A stretch of 64,000 nucleotides of DNA from Pseudomonas cichorii (GTDB lineage Bacteria; Pseudomonadota; Gammaproteobacteria; Pseudomonadales; Pseudomonadaceae), in contig NZ_RBRE01000039.1 in the NCBI RefSeq assembly GCF_003700275.1, forward strand, positions 124,001 through 188,000, in the 5' to 3' direction. A program made the translations under genes and the position numbers. The notes beneath the pieces are model-generated. The model saw nothing but the letters and a program-made list of their open reading frames with translations. It was not told the DNA's origin and did no database searches. Below, one piece after another: positions 47,587 to 57,893 of this stretch (position 1 is its first letter; every line of letters starts with the position of its first letter).

Positions 47587-48546
47587 ATGCACATCTCTTC
47601 CGGGCGCTGGGTGTATGGCCTTTGTCTTGCTCTGCTGACCGCTTTTCTCTGGGGCATTCTGCCCGTCAAACTCAAGCAGGTACTGCAAGTCATGGATCCG
47701 GTGACGGTGACCTGGTTCAGGCTGCTGGTATCCGGTGCCATGCTGTTTATATGGCTGGCATCGGTCAAGCGTCTGCCGAGCTTCAAGGTCCTGGGCGTCA
47801 AGGGCAAGGTGCTGGTGGCGCTGGCTGTGCTGGGGCTGGTGGGCAACTATGTGCTGTATCTGGTGGGTTTGCGGCTGCTGAGTCCCGGCACTACGCAACT
47901 GATGATTCAGACCGGGCCGATCCTGTTGCTGCTCGGCAGCATCTTTCTGTTCAAGGAGCGTTTCAGCATCGGGCAGGGCCTTGGCCTGATGGTGTTGCTG
48001 ACCGGTTTTGGCCTGTTCTTCAATGAGCGTCTGGTGGAGCTGTTCACTTCGTTGAGCGATTACACCGCCGGAGTCTTGATCGTTTTCCTGGCAGCGGTGG
48101 TCTGGACCTTCTACGGCCTGAGCCAGAAGCAGTTGCTGACGGTGTGGAACTCGTTGCAGGTCATGATGGTGATCTACCTGTTCTGCGCCTTGCTGATCAC
48201 GCCCTGGGCGCATCCCATGCAGGCCTTGCAGTTGAGTCCGGTACAGGGCTGGTTGCTGCTGGCTTGCTGCCTGAACACCCTGGTGGCCTATGGCGCCTTT
48301 GCCGAGGCTCTGGCGCATTGGGAGGCTTCGCGGGTCAGTGCAACCCTGGCCCTGACGCCGCTGGTGACCCTCGCGGCAGTCGCTGTTGCCGCCTGGTTGT
48401 GGCCGGAGCATGTGCAGGCCGAAGAGATCAATGCACTGGGTTATGGCGGCGCATTGCTGGTGGTCCTGGGTTCGGCGTTGACAGCTCTGGGACCCTCGCT
48501 GGTGGCGGGCTGGAAGGCCCGCAAGCAGAGATTGGCGCAGGCGTAG
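47587..48546 (+). CDS. EamA-family (DMT) exporter
   Basis: 319 aa, ten predicted membrane segments in two EamA repeats (LLTAFLWGILPVKLKQVL near the start; AYGAFAEALAHWEASRVSATLALTPLVTLAA in the second half). Likely exports amino acids or metabolites; the substrate is unknown. Upstream spacing of 96 bases after the DTW gene contains AT-rich sequence suitable for a promoter. Confidence 0.87.
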   Translation: MHISSGRWVYGLCLALLTAFLWGILPVKLKQVLQVMDPVTVTWFRLLVSGAMLFIWLASVKRLPSFKVLGVKGKVLVALAVLGLVGNYVLYLVGLRLLSPGTTQLMIQTGPILLLLGSIFLFKERFSIGQGLGLMVLLTGFGLFFNERLVELFTSLSDYTAGVLIVFLAAVVWTFYGLSQKQLLTVWNSLQVMMVIYLFCALLITPWAHPMQALQLSPVQGWLLLACCLNTLVAYGAFAEALAHWEASRVSATLALTPLVTLAAVAVAAWLWPEHVQAEEINALGYGGALLVVLGSALTALGPSLVAGWKARKQRLAQA

Positions 48547-48659
48547 GAGGCCCCGCAGTGTTCCTGGCACTGCGCTGTCGCTCAGCAAACAGGGAGCATG
48601 TGGGTGCGGATCGGGCGGCCTGTTTATTGAGTCGCAAGGATAAGGTATCCACGACTTTT

Positions 48660-49274
48660 TCAGCGCTTGCCCAATTGCACTGTCTGACGAATCCAGGCCT
48701 GGCGCTGTTCTTCGCTGGAGGTGCGGATCGGGGCGAATTCGCTCAGGCGTTTGTGCTTGATCCCGCAGAAGCCAAGAATCGTACGCACCATCTGGCGATG
48801 GGCGGGTGCACCGTAGATCCACTGGAAGTAGCGCGGCGGGGTGTCCATGGTTGCCAGCAGTTCCGAGGTCTTGCCCTTGAGCAGTTCGTTGGAAGGATGC
48901 TTGCGGCCATGGGCCTTGAAGGCAAAACCGGGCATGAATACCCGGTCGAAGAAGCCGCTCAGCAAGGCCGGTATTCCACCCCAGCAAACCGGGTAGATGA
49001 ACACCAGATGCTCGGCCCAGTGAATCTGGCGCTGGGCTTCGAGCAGGTCGTGTTCCAGATTCTGACTCTGCTCGTAGCCGTTGTGCAGGATCGGATCGAA
49101 CTCCATTTCACTGAGCTTGAGCGTTCTCACCACATGGCCTTCGCTGCGGGCTCCCTGCGAGTAGGCATCACCCAGGGCATGGCCGAAACTGGCGATCTTC
49201 GGTGTGCCGTAAATCATCAGGATCCGTTTGCCACTGCCTTCCAGGGGTGTTGCACCACTTTTGGGGTCAGCCAT
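48660..49274 (-). CDS. NAD(P)H-dependent flavodoxin-fold oxidoreductase
   Basis: 204 aa, KefF/MdaB-type fold: [23 protein letters not shown] for the FMN phosphate loop and [31 protein letters not shown] typical of the NQO/ModaB group. Probably a quinone or nitro reductase. It overlaps the 3' end of fumC by 8 bases, so it is the second gene of a fumC operon. Confidence 0.85.
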   Translation of the reverse strand: MADPKSGATPLEGSGKRILMIYGTPKIASFGHALGDAYSQGARSEGHVVRTLKLSEMEFDPILHNGYEQSQNLEHDLLEAQRQIHWAEHLVFIYPVCWGGIPALLSGFFDRVFMPGFAFKAHGRKHPSNELLKGKTSELLATMDTPPRYFQWIYGAPAHRQMVRTILGFCGIKHKRLSEFAPIRTSSEEQRQAWIRQTVQLGKR

Positions 49275-50661
49275 TGCTACCCGCCTCCAGCATTTTTTCC
49301 GGTCGGACCCAGGCGTCGAACTGCTCGTCGGTCAGGAAGCCCAGAGCCAGGGCGGCCTCACGTAGAGTCAGTCCTTCGCTGTAGGCTTTCTTGGCGATCT
49401 GTGCCGACTTGTCGTAGCCGATATGCGGATTGAGCGCGGTGACCAGCATCAGCCCGCGTTCCAGATGTTCGGCCATCTTTCCGGCGTCGGGCTCCAGGCC
49501 GGCGATGCAATGCTCGTTGAAGTTGCGGCAGCCATCGGCCAGCAGCCGGATCGATTGCAGCAGGTTGTGGATGATCACCGGCTTGTACACGTTCAATTGC
49601 AGGTGGCCCTGACTGGCGGCAAAACCGATGGTCACGTCGTTGCCCATGACCTGGCAGGCCAGCATCGACAGCGCTTCGCACTGGGTCGGATTGACCTTGC
49701 CGGGCATGATCGAACTGCCGGGTTCGTTGGCCGGCAAGCGTACTTCGGCCAGCCCCGCACGCGGACCGGAGCCCAGCAGGCGCAGGTCGTTGGCGATCTT
49801 CATCAAGGCCACGGCCAGGGTCTTCAGGGCGCCCGACAAGGCGGTCAGTGGTTCATGACCTGCCAGTGCGGCGAATTTGTTGGGCGCAGTGACGAACGGC
49901 AGCCCCGAGAGTGCCGCCAGCTCTGCTGCCACGGCTTCGGCGAAACCCTTGGGCGCATTGAGGCCGGTGCCCACCGCGGTGCCGCCCTGGGCCAGCTCGA
50001 AAACGGCGGGCAGGGTGGCGCGAATGGCTTTCTGGGCGTAATCGAGTTGCGCGACGAAGCCCGACAATTCCTGGCCGAAGGTGATCGGCGTGGCATCCAT
50101 CATGTGGGTGCGACCGGTCTTCACCAGCTTGCTGTGCCGTGTCGACTGTTCGGCAAGGCCGTTGGACAGCTCGGCGACCGCAGGCAGCAGGTGCTCCTTG
50201 ATCGCTTGTGCCGCAGCAATGTGCATGGCGGTCGGGAAGCAGTCATTGGAGCTTTGCGAGCGGTTGACGTGATCGTTCGGGTGGACCGGAATCTTGCCGC
50301 CCCGGCCCTTGCCAGCCAGTTCGTTGGCGCGGCCGGCAATCACTTCGTTGACGTTCATGTTGCTCTGCGTGCCGCTGCCGGTCTGCCAGACCACCAGCGG
50401 AAACTGTGCGTCATGCTGACCGGCAAGCACTTCGTCGGCGGCCTGCTCGATGAGCCGGGCGATATCGGCGGGCAGGTCGCCATTGCGGTCGTTGACCCGC
50501 GCGGCGGCTTTCTTGATCAGGGTCAGGGCATGCAGCACGGCAAGCGGCATGGACTGATCGCCAATCGCGAAGTTGATCAGTGACCGTTGGGTCTGTGCAC
50601 CCCAGTAAGCGTCTTCGGGGACTTCGATCGGGCCAATGCTGTCAGTTTCGGTACGGCTCAC
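49267..50661 (-). CDS. fumC: Class II fumarase FumC
   Basis: 464 aa Fe-independent fumarate hydratase. Substrate motifs [20 protein letters not shown] and the signature [15 protein letters not shown], catalytic His region [14 protein letters not shown]. The start is a GTG at 50661 with AAGGAG 8 bases upstream. Fumarases of this class replace Fe-dependent fumarase under iron limitation or oxidative stress. Expressed with the reductase above. Confidence 0.95.
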   Translation of the reverse strand: MSRTETDSIGPIEVPEDAYWGAQTQRSLINFAIGDQSMPLAVLHALTLIKKAAARVNDRNGDLPADIARLIEQAADEVLAGQHDAQFPLVVWQTGSGTQSNMNVNEVIAGRANELAGKGRGGKIPVHPNDHVNRSQSSNDCFPTAMHIAAAQAIKEHLLPAVAELSNGLAEQSTRHSKLVKTGRTHMMDATPITFGQELSGFVAQLDYAQKAIRATLPAVFELAQGGTAVGTGLNAPKGFAEAVAAELAALSGLPFVTAPNKFAALAGHEPLTALSGALKTLAVALMKIANDLRLLGSGPRAGLAEVRLPANEPGSSIMPGKVNPTQCEALSMLACQVMGNDVTIGFAASQGHLQLNVYKPVIIHNLLQSIRLLADGCRNFNEHCIAGLEPDAGKMAEHLERGLMLVTALNPHIGYDKSAQIAKKAYSEGLTLREAALALGFLTDEQFDAWVRPEKMLEAGSNG

Positions 50662-50831
50662 TGGTCTTACTCCTTTAAGGTGCGTGAAGGTTTAGGTGCT
50701 TATACGCAGACAGGGTTCCCGGAGGATGGTTTTTAACCGCTCAGTGAACCGGGGGTTGAGCCAAAAGCGCACATAAGCGCAGAATGGTCGGCCTTGAGGT
50801 CATGCCTCGTTTGTCAGATTAAGGAAATTCG

Positions 50832-51359
50832 ATGACCCGTCTTCGTGCCATCTGTACCGCGGTAGCCCTGGTTTGCGCCAGCGGTCAGGTTTTCGCCGAT
50901 ACCGCCAGTCACAACGCCAGTGCCGAAACTTTCCTCAAGCTTGCCAATGCTGACAAGCTGGGTGCCCCGGTCTACGCGCAGGTCCAGCAGATGTTTGCCC
51001 AGCGCTTTACTGAAACCAAGGCGCCAGCGTCGAAAAAAGCCTTGCTGGAAACCTATCAGGCCAAGGCCAATACCGCTCTCGATCAAGCCATCGGCTGGAA
51101 CAAGCTCAAGCCGGACATGGTCAAGCTCTATACCGCCAACTTCACTGAAAGCGAGTTGAAGGACCTGGTCGTGTTCTACCAGTCGCCACTGGGCAAGAAA
51201 GTGATGGCCAAAATGCCGGAAATGGCCCAGCAGTCGGCCCAACTGACCCAGAGCAAGCTGGAAAGCGCTGTGCCGGTGGTCAACAAGCTGCTCGCCGACA
51301 TGACCGCCGAACTGGAGCCGGCCAAGGCCGCAGCCCCGGCAGCGCCCAAGAAACCCTGA
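50832..51359 (+). CDS. DUF2059 exported protein
   Basis: 175 aa. Signal peptide cut near ASGQVFA-D, then a mostly helical DUF2059 domain (AETFLKLANADKLGAPVYAQVQQMFAQRF and ELKDLVVFYQSPLGKKVMAKMPEM), then an Ala/Pro/Lys-rich tail. Function unknown; periplasmic. Divergent from fumC. Confidence 0.88.
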   Translation: MTRLRAICTAVALVCASGQVFADTASHNASAETFLKLANADKLGAPVYAQVQQMFAQRFTETKAPASKKALLETYQAKANTALDQAIGWNKLKPDMVKLYTANFTESELKDLVVFYQSPLGKKVMAKMPEMAQQSAQLTQSKLESAVPVVNKLLADMTAELEPAKAAAPAAPKKP

Positions 51360-51374
51360 CAGGCGAGTCTGGTC

Positions 51375-51668
51375 ATGAGCATGCAACAACGAATCGAGTC
51401 GGCGCTTGCGCTGCTTCAACCGCAGCACCTGCAAGTGCTCGACGAGAGCCATATGCACAGCCGCGGTCAGCAGACGCATTACAAGGCGATTCTGGTCAGC
51501 GATCAGTTTCAGGGCCTCAACTCGGTCAAGCGCCATCAGAAGGTCTACGCCACGCTGGGCAGCCTGATGGGCGAGTTCCACGCCCTGGCGCTGCACACCT
51601 ACACGCCTGAAGAATGGACAAAGGTTGGCGCTGCACCTGCTTCGCCGACCTGCGCCGGCGGTCACTGA
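51375..51668 (+). CDS. bolA: BolA-family protein
   Basis: 97 aa. LQPQHLQVLDESHMHSRGQQTHYKAILVS with the conserved His and later KRHQKVYATLGSLMGEFHALALHTY. Binds [2Fe-2S] with monothiol glutaredoxins; in E. coli it is a transcription factor for shape and biofilm. Fifteen bases after DUF2059, so co-transcribed. Confidence 0.92.
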   Translation: MSMQQRIESALALLQPQHLQVLDESHMHSRGQQTHYKAILVSDQFQGLNSVKRHQKVYATLGSLMGEFHALALHTYTPEEWTKVGAAPASPTCAGGH

Positions 51669-51841
51669 GCCGGCGTCCTTCCAGCAGGTTGCCTTCGGGG
51701 CCCAGCCCCGAAGCAATATCCTGATGTCTGCATAACGTCTGTTTTGCTAGAATCCGCACCGCGCTGCATGGCCGGTGCGTTTTTCGTTCGCATTTTTTTG
51801 CCCGGTAGGCCCTTTGCGAGGGTCACCACCTGGAGAGATAC

Positions 51842-52795
51842 ATGACCCAAGAGCCGATGACTCAGCCGATCGTCGTAGCTGCGCTATACAAATTCGTGAC
51901 CCTCAGCGATTACGTTGCCCTGCGTGAGCCCCTGTTGCAGGCGATGATCGCCAACGGCATCAAGGGCACCCTGCTGATCGCCGAAGAAGGTATCAACGGT
52001 ACGGTTTCCGGTAGCCGCGAAGGCATCGATGGCCTGCTGACCTGGCTGAAAAGCGATGCACGCATGGTCGATATCGATCACAAGGAATCGTACTGCGACG
52101 AGCAGCCGTTCTATCGCACCAAGGTCAAGCTCAAGAAAGAGATCGTCACCCTCGGGGTCGAAGGCGTGGACCCCAACAAGGCGGTCGGCACCTATGTCGA
52201 GCCCAGGGACTGGAACGCGCTGATCACCGATCCTGAAGTGCTGCTGATCGACACCCGTAACGATTACGAGGTTTCCATCGGTACCTTTGAAGGCGCCATC
52301 GACCCCAAGACCACCAGCTTTCGCGAGTTCCCGCAGTACATCAAGGAACACTTCGATCCGGCCGTGCACAAGAAGGTCGCGATGTTCTGTACCGGCGGCA
52401 TTCGCTGTGAAAAGGCCTCCAGCTACATGTTGGGCGAAGGGTTCGAGGAGGTCTATCACCTCAAGGGCGGGATTCTCAAATACCTCGAAGAGGTTCCGCA
52501 GGAAGAGAGCCAGTGGCGTGGCGACTGTTTCGTCTTCGATAACCGGGTCACGGTGCGTCACGACCTGAGCGAAGGCGACTACGATCAATGTCATGCCTGC
52601 CGCACGCCGATCAGTGCCGAAGACCGCGCCAGCGAGCATTACTCGCCGGGTGTCAGCTGTCCGCATTGCTGGGACAGCCTGAGCGAGAAGACCCGCCGCA
52701 GCGCCATTGACCGGCAAAAGCAGATCGAGCTGGCAAAGGCCCGTAACCAGCCGCATCCGATCGGTCATAACTACCGTCTGCTACCTGAGGCCTGA
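51842..52795 (+). CDS. trhO: tRNA uridine(34) hydroxylase TrhO
   Basis: 317 aa rhodanese-like protein (YceA family). N-terminal [16 protein letters not shown] and [16 protein letters not shown], then a rhodanese domain with active Cys in [13 protein letters not shown], and C-terminal Cys pairs HACRTP and SCPHCW. Forms 5-hydroxyuridine at the wobble base with oxygen. 4 bases before the next gene. Confidence 0.93.
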   Translation: MTQEPMTQPIVVAALYKFVTLSDYVALREPLLQAMIANGIKGTLLIAEEGINGTVSGSREGIDGLLTWLKSDARMVDIDHKESYCDEQPFYRTKVKLKKEIVTLGVEGVDPNKAVGTYVEPRDWNALITDPEVLLIDTRNDYEVSIGTFEGAIDPKTTSFREFPQYIKEHFDPAVHKKVAMFCTGGIRCEKASSYMLGEGFEEVYHLKGGILKYLEEVPQEESQWRGDCFVFDNRVTVRHDLSEGDYDQCHACRTPISAEDRASEHYSPGVSCPHCWDSLSEKTRRSAIDRQKQIELAKARNQPHPIGHNYRLLPEA

Positions 52796-52798
52796 GCC

Positions 52799-53431
52799 AT
52801 GTCCTCCCGCCTGATCTATGTGATGGACCCGATGTGTTCGTGGTGCTGGGGTTTCGCCCCGGTCGCCGAAGCATTGGTCGAGCAGGCTCGGGCGGCGGGC
52901 GTTCCGCTGCATCTGGTCATGGCTGGCTTGCGTTCCGGCACTACGCCGCTGGATGCCTCCACGCGGCGTTACATCCTCGAACATTGGGGAAATGTAGAGA
53001 AAACCACAGGCCAGCCTTTTCGCTTCGAGGGCGCCTTGCCCGAAGGTTTCGTCTACGACACCACGCCTGCTTGCCGGGCCATAAGCGCAGCGCGGCATCT
53101 TGATCCGCAGGGTGCCTGGAAGCTGGTCCGGTTGATTCAGGAAGCGTTCTACACCCAGGGCCGCGATGTCACTCATGCGCCGTTGCTGGTCGATCTGGCC
53201 GAACAGGCCGGTTTGCCACGCCAGGCTTTCGCGGCGGCCTTCGACAGTGCCGAGCAGCGCGCCGCCACGGCAGCGGATTTTGCCTGGGTGCAGGACCTGG
53301 GGATTGCCGGGTTTCCAACCCTGCTCGCCGAGCACAACGGGCAATTTGCCTTGTTGACCAATGGTTACCAATCGCTGGATGCGCTGGCACCATTGCTCGG
53401 GCGATGGCTGGAGCGTGCGGCCAGTGCGTGA
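52799..53431 (+). CDS. DsbA-family thioredoxin-fold protein
   Basis: 210 aa with active-site motif DPMCSWCWGFAPV (Cys13/Cys16) and a helical insertion; cis-Pro region GFPTLLAEHNG. There is no signal peptide, so cytoplasmic, as in FrnE/DsbA-like isomerases of the 2-hydroxychromene-2-carboxylate type. Its end overlaps the ABC gene by 8 bases. Confidence 0.86.
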   Translation: MSSRLIYVMDPMCSWCWGFAPVAEALVEQARAAGVPLHLVMAGLRSGTTPLDASTRRYILEHWGNVEKTTGQPFRFEGALPEGFVYDTTPACRAISAARHLDPQGAWKLVRLIQEAFYTQGRDVTHAPLLVDLAEQAGLPRQAFAAAFDSAEQRAATAADFAWVQDLGIAGFPTLLAEHNGQFALLTNGYQSLDALAPLLGRWLERAASA

Positions 53432-55256
53432 CGACCCCGGCGACAGCCAGCCTGCTCTAGAACCGCAGGGCACTCGCAACGACAGGTTGAGTTGGGCCGA
53501 GATCCGGCAACTGGCGTTGCGTCACAGGAAAGCGCTGTGGATCGCCAATGGCGTGGCGGTGCTGGCGACGCTGTGCAGCGTGCCGATTCCGTTGCTGCTG
53601 CCGTTGCTGGTCGACGAAGTGCTGCTGGGCAGTGGCGATGCAGCCTTGCGGGTCATGGATCATTTCTTACCCGAGAGCCTGCAAAAGGCGGTGGGCTATA
53701 TCGGCCTGATGCTGGTCCTGACCCTGATCCTGCGCATGGGGGCCTTGCTGTTCAATGTCTTGCAGGCGCGGCTGTTCGCTCGTCTGGCCAAGGACATCGT
53801 CTACCGCATTCGTCTGCGTCTGATCGAACGCCTCAAGCGTATTTCCCTGCGCGAGTACGAAAGCCTGGGCAGCGGCATGGTGACGACGCATCTGGTCACC
53901 GATCTGGATACCCTGGACAAGTTTGTCGGCGAAACCCTCAGCCGCTTTCTGGTGGCAACCCTGACCCTGGCGGGCACGGCCGGGATTCTGGTGTGGATGC
54001 ACTGGAAGCTTGCGCTGCTGATCATGCTGTTCAATCCATTGGTGATCTTTGCCACGGTGCGGCTCGGCAAGCGGGTCAAACAGCTGAAAAAACTGGAAAA
54101 CGACAGTACATCGCGGTTTACCCAGGCCTTGAGCGAAACCCTGGATGCGATTCAGGAAGTGCGGGCCGGCAATCGCCAGAGTTTCTTTCTGGGCCGCCTG
54201 GGCCTGCGCGCCCGGGAAGTGCGGGACTACGCGGTGAACTCGCAGTGGAAAAGCGATGCTTCCGGTCGGGCCAGTGGCCTGTTGTTTCAGTTCGGTATCG
54301 ATATTTTCCGCGCTGCGGCAATGTTGACGGTGCTGTTCTCGGACCTTTCGATTGGCCAGATGCTCGCGGTATTCAGCTATCTGTGGTTCATGATCGCTCC
54401 GGTGGAACAACTGCTGAACCTGCAATATGCCTATTACGCGGCGGGTGGTGCGCTGACCCGGATCAACGAGCTGCTGGCGCGTGAAGACGAGCCGCAATAT
54501 CCCGGCGTCGTCGACCCGTTCAAGGGCCGCGATACGGTGGGCATCGAGGTGCGCGGCCTGAGCTTCGGTTATGGCGAAGAGCGGGTGCTCGATCAGTTGA
54601 ACCTGTCGATTGCGCCCGGCGAAAAGGTCGCAATCGTCGGCGCCAGCGGTGGCGGCAAGAGTACCCTGGTGCAATTGCTGCTGGGCCTGTACAGCGCGCA
54701 GAGTGGCACGATCCGCTTTGGTGGCTCCAGTCTGCAGGAGATCGGCCTGGAGCGGGTGCGCGAGCATGTCGCGGTGGTGCTGCAGCATCCGGCGCTGTTC
54801 AACGATACCGTGCGGGCCAACCTGACCATGGGCCGCGACTGTAGCGACGAGGCCTGCTGGGCCGCGCTGGAAGTTGCTCAACTGGAGTCGACAATCCGTC
54901 AGTTGCCTGAAGGCCTGGACAGTGTTGTCGGGCGTTCCGGAGTGCGTTTGTCCGGTGGTCAGCGCCAGCGTCTGGCGATTGCGCGCATGGTGTTGTCCGA
55001 GCCGAAAGTCGTCATCCTCGACGAAGCGACTTCGGCACTGGATGCGGCTACCGAATACAACCTGCATCAGGCCCTGGCGCGCTTCCTGCGCACTCGCACG
55101 ACCCTGATCATTGCCCATCGCCTGTCAGCGGTAAAACAGGCCGATCGGGTGCTGGTATTCGACGGCGGGCGGATCGCCGAAGACGGTGATCACCAGCAAT
55201 TGATCGCCGATGGCGGGCTTTACGCCAAGCTCTATGGCCACCTGCAACAAGTCTGA
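53424..55256 (+). CDS. ABC exporter, fused membrane and ATPase domains
   Basis: 610 aa from GTG 53424, six membrane helices (about residues 35-320) then an ATPase: Walker A GASGGGKSTLVQ, signature RLSGGQRQRLAIA, Walker B KVVILDEAT. MsbA/LmrA-type exporter half-transporter; the substrate is unknown. The start codon was chosen as the in-frame one overlapping the DsbA-like stop. In other pseudomonads the same order (DsbA-like, ABC, rbdA) is kept. Confidence 0.88.
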   Translation: MRDDPGDSQPALEPQGTRNDRLSWAEIRQLALRHRKALWIANGVAVLATLCSVPIPLLLPLLVDEVLLGSGDAALRVMDHFLPESLQKAVGYIGLMLVLTLILRMGALLFNVLQARLFARLAKDIVYRIRLRLIERLKRISLREYESLGSGMVTTHLVTDLDTLDKFVGETLSRFLVATLTLAGTAGILVWMHWKLALLIMLFNPLVIFATVRLGKRVKQLKKLENDSTSRFTQALSETLDAIQEVRAGNRQSFFLGRLGLRAREVRDYAVNSQWKSDASGRASGLLFQFGIDIFRAAAMLTVLFSDLSIGQMLAVFSYLWFMIAPVEQLLNLQYAYYAAGGALTRINELLAREDEPQYPGVVDPFKGRDTVGIEVRGLSFGYGEERVLDQLNLSIAPGEKVAIVGASGGGKSTLVQLLLGLYSAQSGTIRFGGSSLQEIGLERVREHVAVVLQHPALFNDTVRANLTMGRDCSDEACWAALEVAQLESTIRQLPEGLDSVVGRSGVRLSGGQRQRLAIARMVLSEPKVVILDEATSALDAATEYNLHQALARFLRTRTTLIIAHRLSAVKQADRVLVFDGGRIAEDGDHQQLIADGGLYAKLYGHLQQV

Positions 55257-55398
55257 TTGACGGGCAAGGCTGACCTGGACCCTGTTGTGCGCAATGTTGC
55301 ATGTTGTATAAAAACCGAGAAAATCACTCGTCTCTCTTGATGGATTTAGCCTAGTCTCTGGACAGGACGTTCAATCAGTCATGTGGTGAAGTGAACCC

Positions 55399-57870
55399 AT
55401 GAAGCAGTCGCGGTCTCTCTCGAAGCCCCGTCTTCTGGGCATTGTATGGCCTTTCGTTGCCGTCGCGCTGTTTCAGGCGCTGCTTGGATGCGTGAGTTTA
55501 TACACGCTGTCAGCCGTGCGTAGTTACGTGGTTGGCGAAAGCCTCTGGTCCAAGGGCCAGAAGGACGCCATTCATTACCTGGGGCTGTATGTCGACAGTC
55601 ACGATGAGCGTGACTATGCAAAGTACCAGCAGGCGATTGCCATTCCGCAAGGCGGTCATGCCCTGCGCCAGGCGCTGAATCAGCCCGAGCCGTCTCTGGC
55701 TGAGGCGGAAAAAGCCATTCTTCAGGGCGGCAACCACCCGGACGATGTTTCCGGAATCATCTGGCTGTACCTGAATTTCCATAATTTCAGCTATATGGAA
55801 AAGGCCATTCACTGGTGGACCATGGGCGATGATTATCTTGCCCGGCTCGATGGTCTGGCCGGTACGATCCGCGCCCGAATCGCCGAAGGCGCAGTGAGTC
55901 CTGACGAAAGCTTGCAGTGGCATGCCCGGATCAATGCGATCAACGAGGCGGTGACTCCCGTAGCCAGGGCGTTCAGCGATGCGCTGGGGGAAGGCTCGCG
56001 GTTCATTCTCTGGATGCTGGTGATCATCAATCTGGTGACGGCCTTTGTGCTGATTCTTCTGGCGCTGATGCGTGTGCACACGCTGCTTGAACAGCGGCAT
56101 GTCCTGGCCCATGCGTGGCAACTGGAGAAGGACCGGGCGCAGATTACTCTGGAGTCCATCGGTGATGGGGTGATTACCACTGACGTGGCCGGCGCCATCG
56201 TTTACATGAATCCGGCCGCCGAAGGCCTGACCCATTGGGGCAACAGCCAGGCCATCGGCTTGCCGTTGGCCGCGCTGTTCAACCTGCTGGACGAAAACGA
56301 TCGCAAGGACAGCTCGACGCTGATGGAGCAGATCCTTGGTGGCCAGCTCAAGAGCGGTGGTGTGAACTGCAAGCTGATCCAGCGTCTGGATGGCACTACG
56401 GTGCTGGTCGCGCTGGTCGGTTCGCCGATCTACAGCGAAGGGGAGGTCAGCGGCGCAGTGCTGGTGCTGCATGACATGACCCAGGAGCGCCAGTACATTG
56501 CCAATCTCTCCTGGCAGGCCGCTCACGATGCCCTGACCGGGCTGGTCAATCGCAGCGAGTTCGAGTATCGCCTCGAACAGATCCTCAGTCATTCCGAGCC
56601 TGAGTCTGAAAGCCATTGCCTGATGTTTCTGGACGTGGATCAGTTCAAGCTGGTCAATGACACCAACGGGCATGCCGCTGGCGACGAACTGCTCAGGCAT
56701 CTTTGCCGGATGCTGCCTCAGGGCATTCGCGAAGGTGACACGCTGGCCCGGCTGGGCGGCGACGAGTTTGGCATTCTACTGCGCGATTGTGCGCCGCAGA
56801 CCGCCCTGGAAATTGCCGAGAGCCTGCGCCAGATGGTGCAGCACATGCACTTTGTCTGGAAGGGGCGTCCCTTTGTCACCACGGTCAGCATTGGTCTGGT
56901 GCACATAGGCGATGCACCGACCACTCTGGAGGCTTCGCTGCGGGCGGCGGACATGGCGTGCTACATGGCCAAGGAAAAGGGCCGCAACCGGGTTCAGGTC
57001 TACCATCCTGACGATTCCGAAGTTTCGATGCGTTCCGGCGAAATGGCCTGGATCCAGCGCCTGCACATGGCCCTGGAGGAAAATCGTTTCTGCCTGTACA
57101 CCCAGGAAATCGCGGCGATACGCCAGCCCGATGACGGTTTGCGGCATATCGAGATTCTGCTGCGTCTGCGCGATGAGTCCGGGCGAATGGTGTCGCCGGA
57201 CAGTTTCATTCCGGCTGCCGAGCGCTATGGCCTGATGACAACCCTGGATCGTTGGGTGGTGAAGAATGTATTCAGGGTCATTGCCGAATGCACCAACGAT
57301 CCACGGCATCAGAAGCCGCAGGCGCTATGCGCCATTAATCTGTCAGGTTCCAGCATTGGCGATGAGGCATTTCTGGAGTATCTGAAACTGCAGTTCAAGA
57401 CTTACGGTGTTTCCCCGAGCATGATCTGTTTCGAGGTGACCGAAACCAGTGCGATTGCCGATCTTGGCAGTGCCATCCGCTTCATCAATGAGCTTAAGGC
57501 GCTGGGTTGTCTGTTCTCTCTGGATGACTTTTGTGCCGGCATGTCCTCCTTTGCCTATCTCAAGCATCTGCCGGTCGATTTCCTGAAGATCGATGGTAGT
57601 TTTGTAAAGGATATGCTCGATAATCCGATCAACCGTGCCATGGTTGAAGTCATCAATCATATTGGCCATGTCATGGGCAAGAAAACGATTGCCGAGTTTG
57701 TCGAAACCCCGCAGATTGAACGTGCGCTGCAAGAAACAGGTGTGGATTTTGCACAAGGATATCTGATCGGTCGTCCAGAGCTGTTGACGTGTGAAAGCCT
57801 GTACACCAAGCCTGCACGTCCGGCTCTTTTGATGGCCGATGCGCCGGGGCATCAAGCCAACTCGGTATAA
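55399..57870 (+). CDS. rbdA: Cyclic-di-GMP phosphodiesterase/cyclase RbdA
   Basis: 823 aa. Membrane segment at 12-32, periplasmic sensor to about 198, second membrane segment at 202-224, PAS near 245-360, GGDEF domain with GGDEF (453-457) and I-site RxxD (444-447), EAL domain with E-I-L (585-587, variant of EAL), and DDFCAGMSSFAYLKHLPVDFLKID. In P. aeruginosa RbdA promotes biofilm dispersal by net degradation of c-di-GMP. The I-site is intact, so GTP-controlled feedback is possible. Its own transcript probably starts in the 142-base gap before it. Confidence 0.93.
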   Translation: MKQSRSLSKPRLLGIVWPFVAVALFQALLGCVSLYTLSAVRSYVVGESLWSKGQKDAIHYLGLYVDSHDERDYAKYQQAIAIPQGGHALRQALNQPEPSLAEAEKAILQGGNHPDDVSGIIWLYLNFHNFSYMEKAIHWWTMGDDYLARLDGLAGTIRARIAEGAVSPDESLQWHARINAINEAVTPVARAFSDALGEGSRFILWMLVIINLVTAFVLILLALMRVHTLLEQRHVLAHAWQLEKDRAQITLESIGDGVITTDVAGAIVYMNPAAEGLTHWGNSQAIGLPLAALFNLLDENDRKDSSTLMEQILGGQLKSGGVNCKLIQRLDGTTVLVALVGSPIYSEGEVSGAVLVLHDMTQERQYIANLSWQAAHDALTGLVNRSEFEYRLEQILSHSEPESESHCLMFLDVDQFKLVNDTNGHAAGDELLRHLCRMLPQGIREGDTLARLGGDEFGILLRDCAPQTALEIAESLRQMVQHMHFVWKGRPFVTTVSIGLVHIGDAPTTLEASLRAADMACYMAKEKGRNRVQVYHPDDSEVSMRSGEMAWIQRLHMALEENRFCLYTQEIAAIRQPDDGLRHIEILLRLRDESGRMVSPDSFIPAAERYGLMTTLDRWVVKNVFRVIAECTNDPRHQKPQALCAINLSGSSIGDEAFLEYLKLQFKTYGVSPSMICFEVTETSAIADLGSAIRFINELKALGCLFSLDDFCAGMSSFAYLKHLPVDFLKIDGSFVKDMLDNPINRAMVEVINHIGHVMGKKTIAEFVETPQIERALQETGVDFAQGYLIGRPELLTCESLYTKPARPALLMADAPGHQANSV

Positions 57871-57893
57871 CCAATAATAAAGGGAGCCACACA

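Noticed and set aside
53667..55118. 483-codon minus-strand frame opposite the ABC exporter
   Set aside because: Antisense shadow with Gln/His-rich composition.
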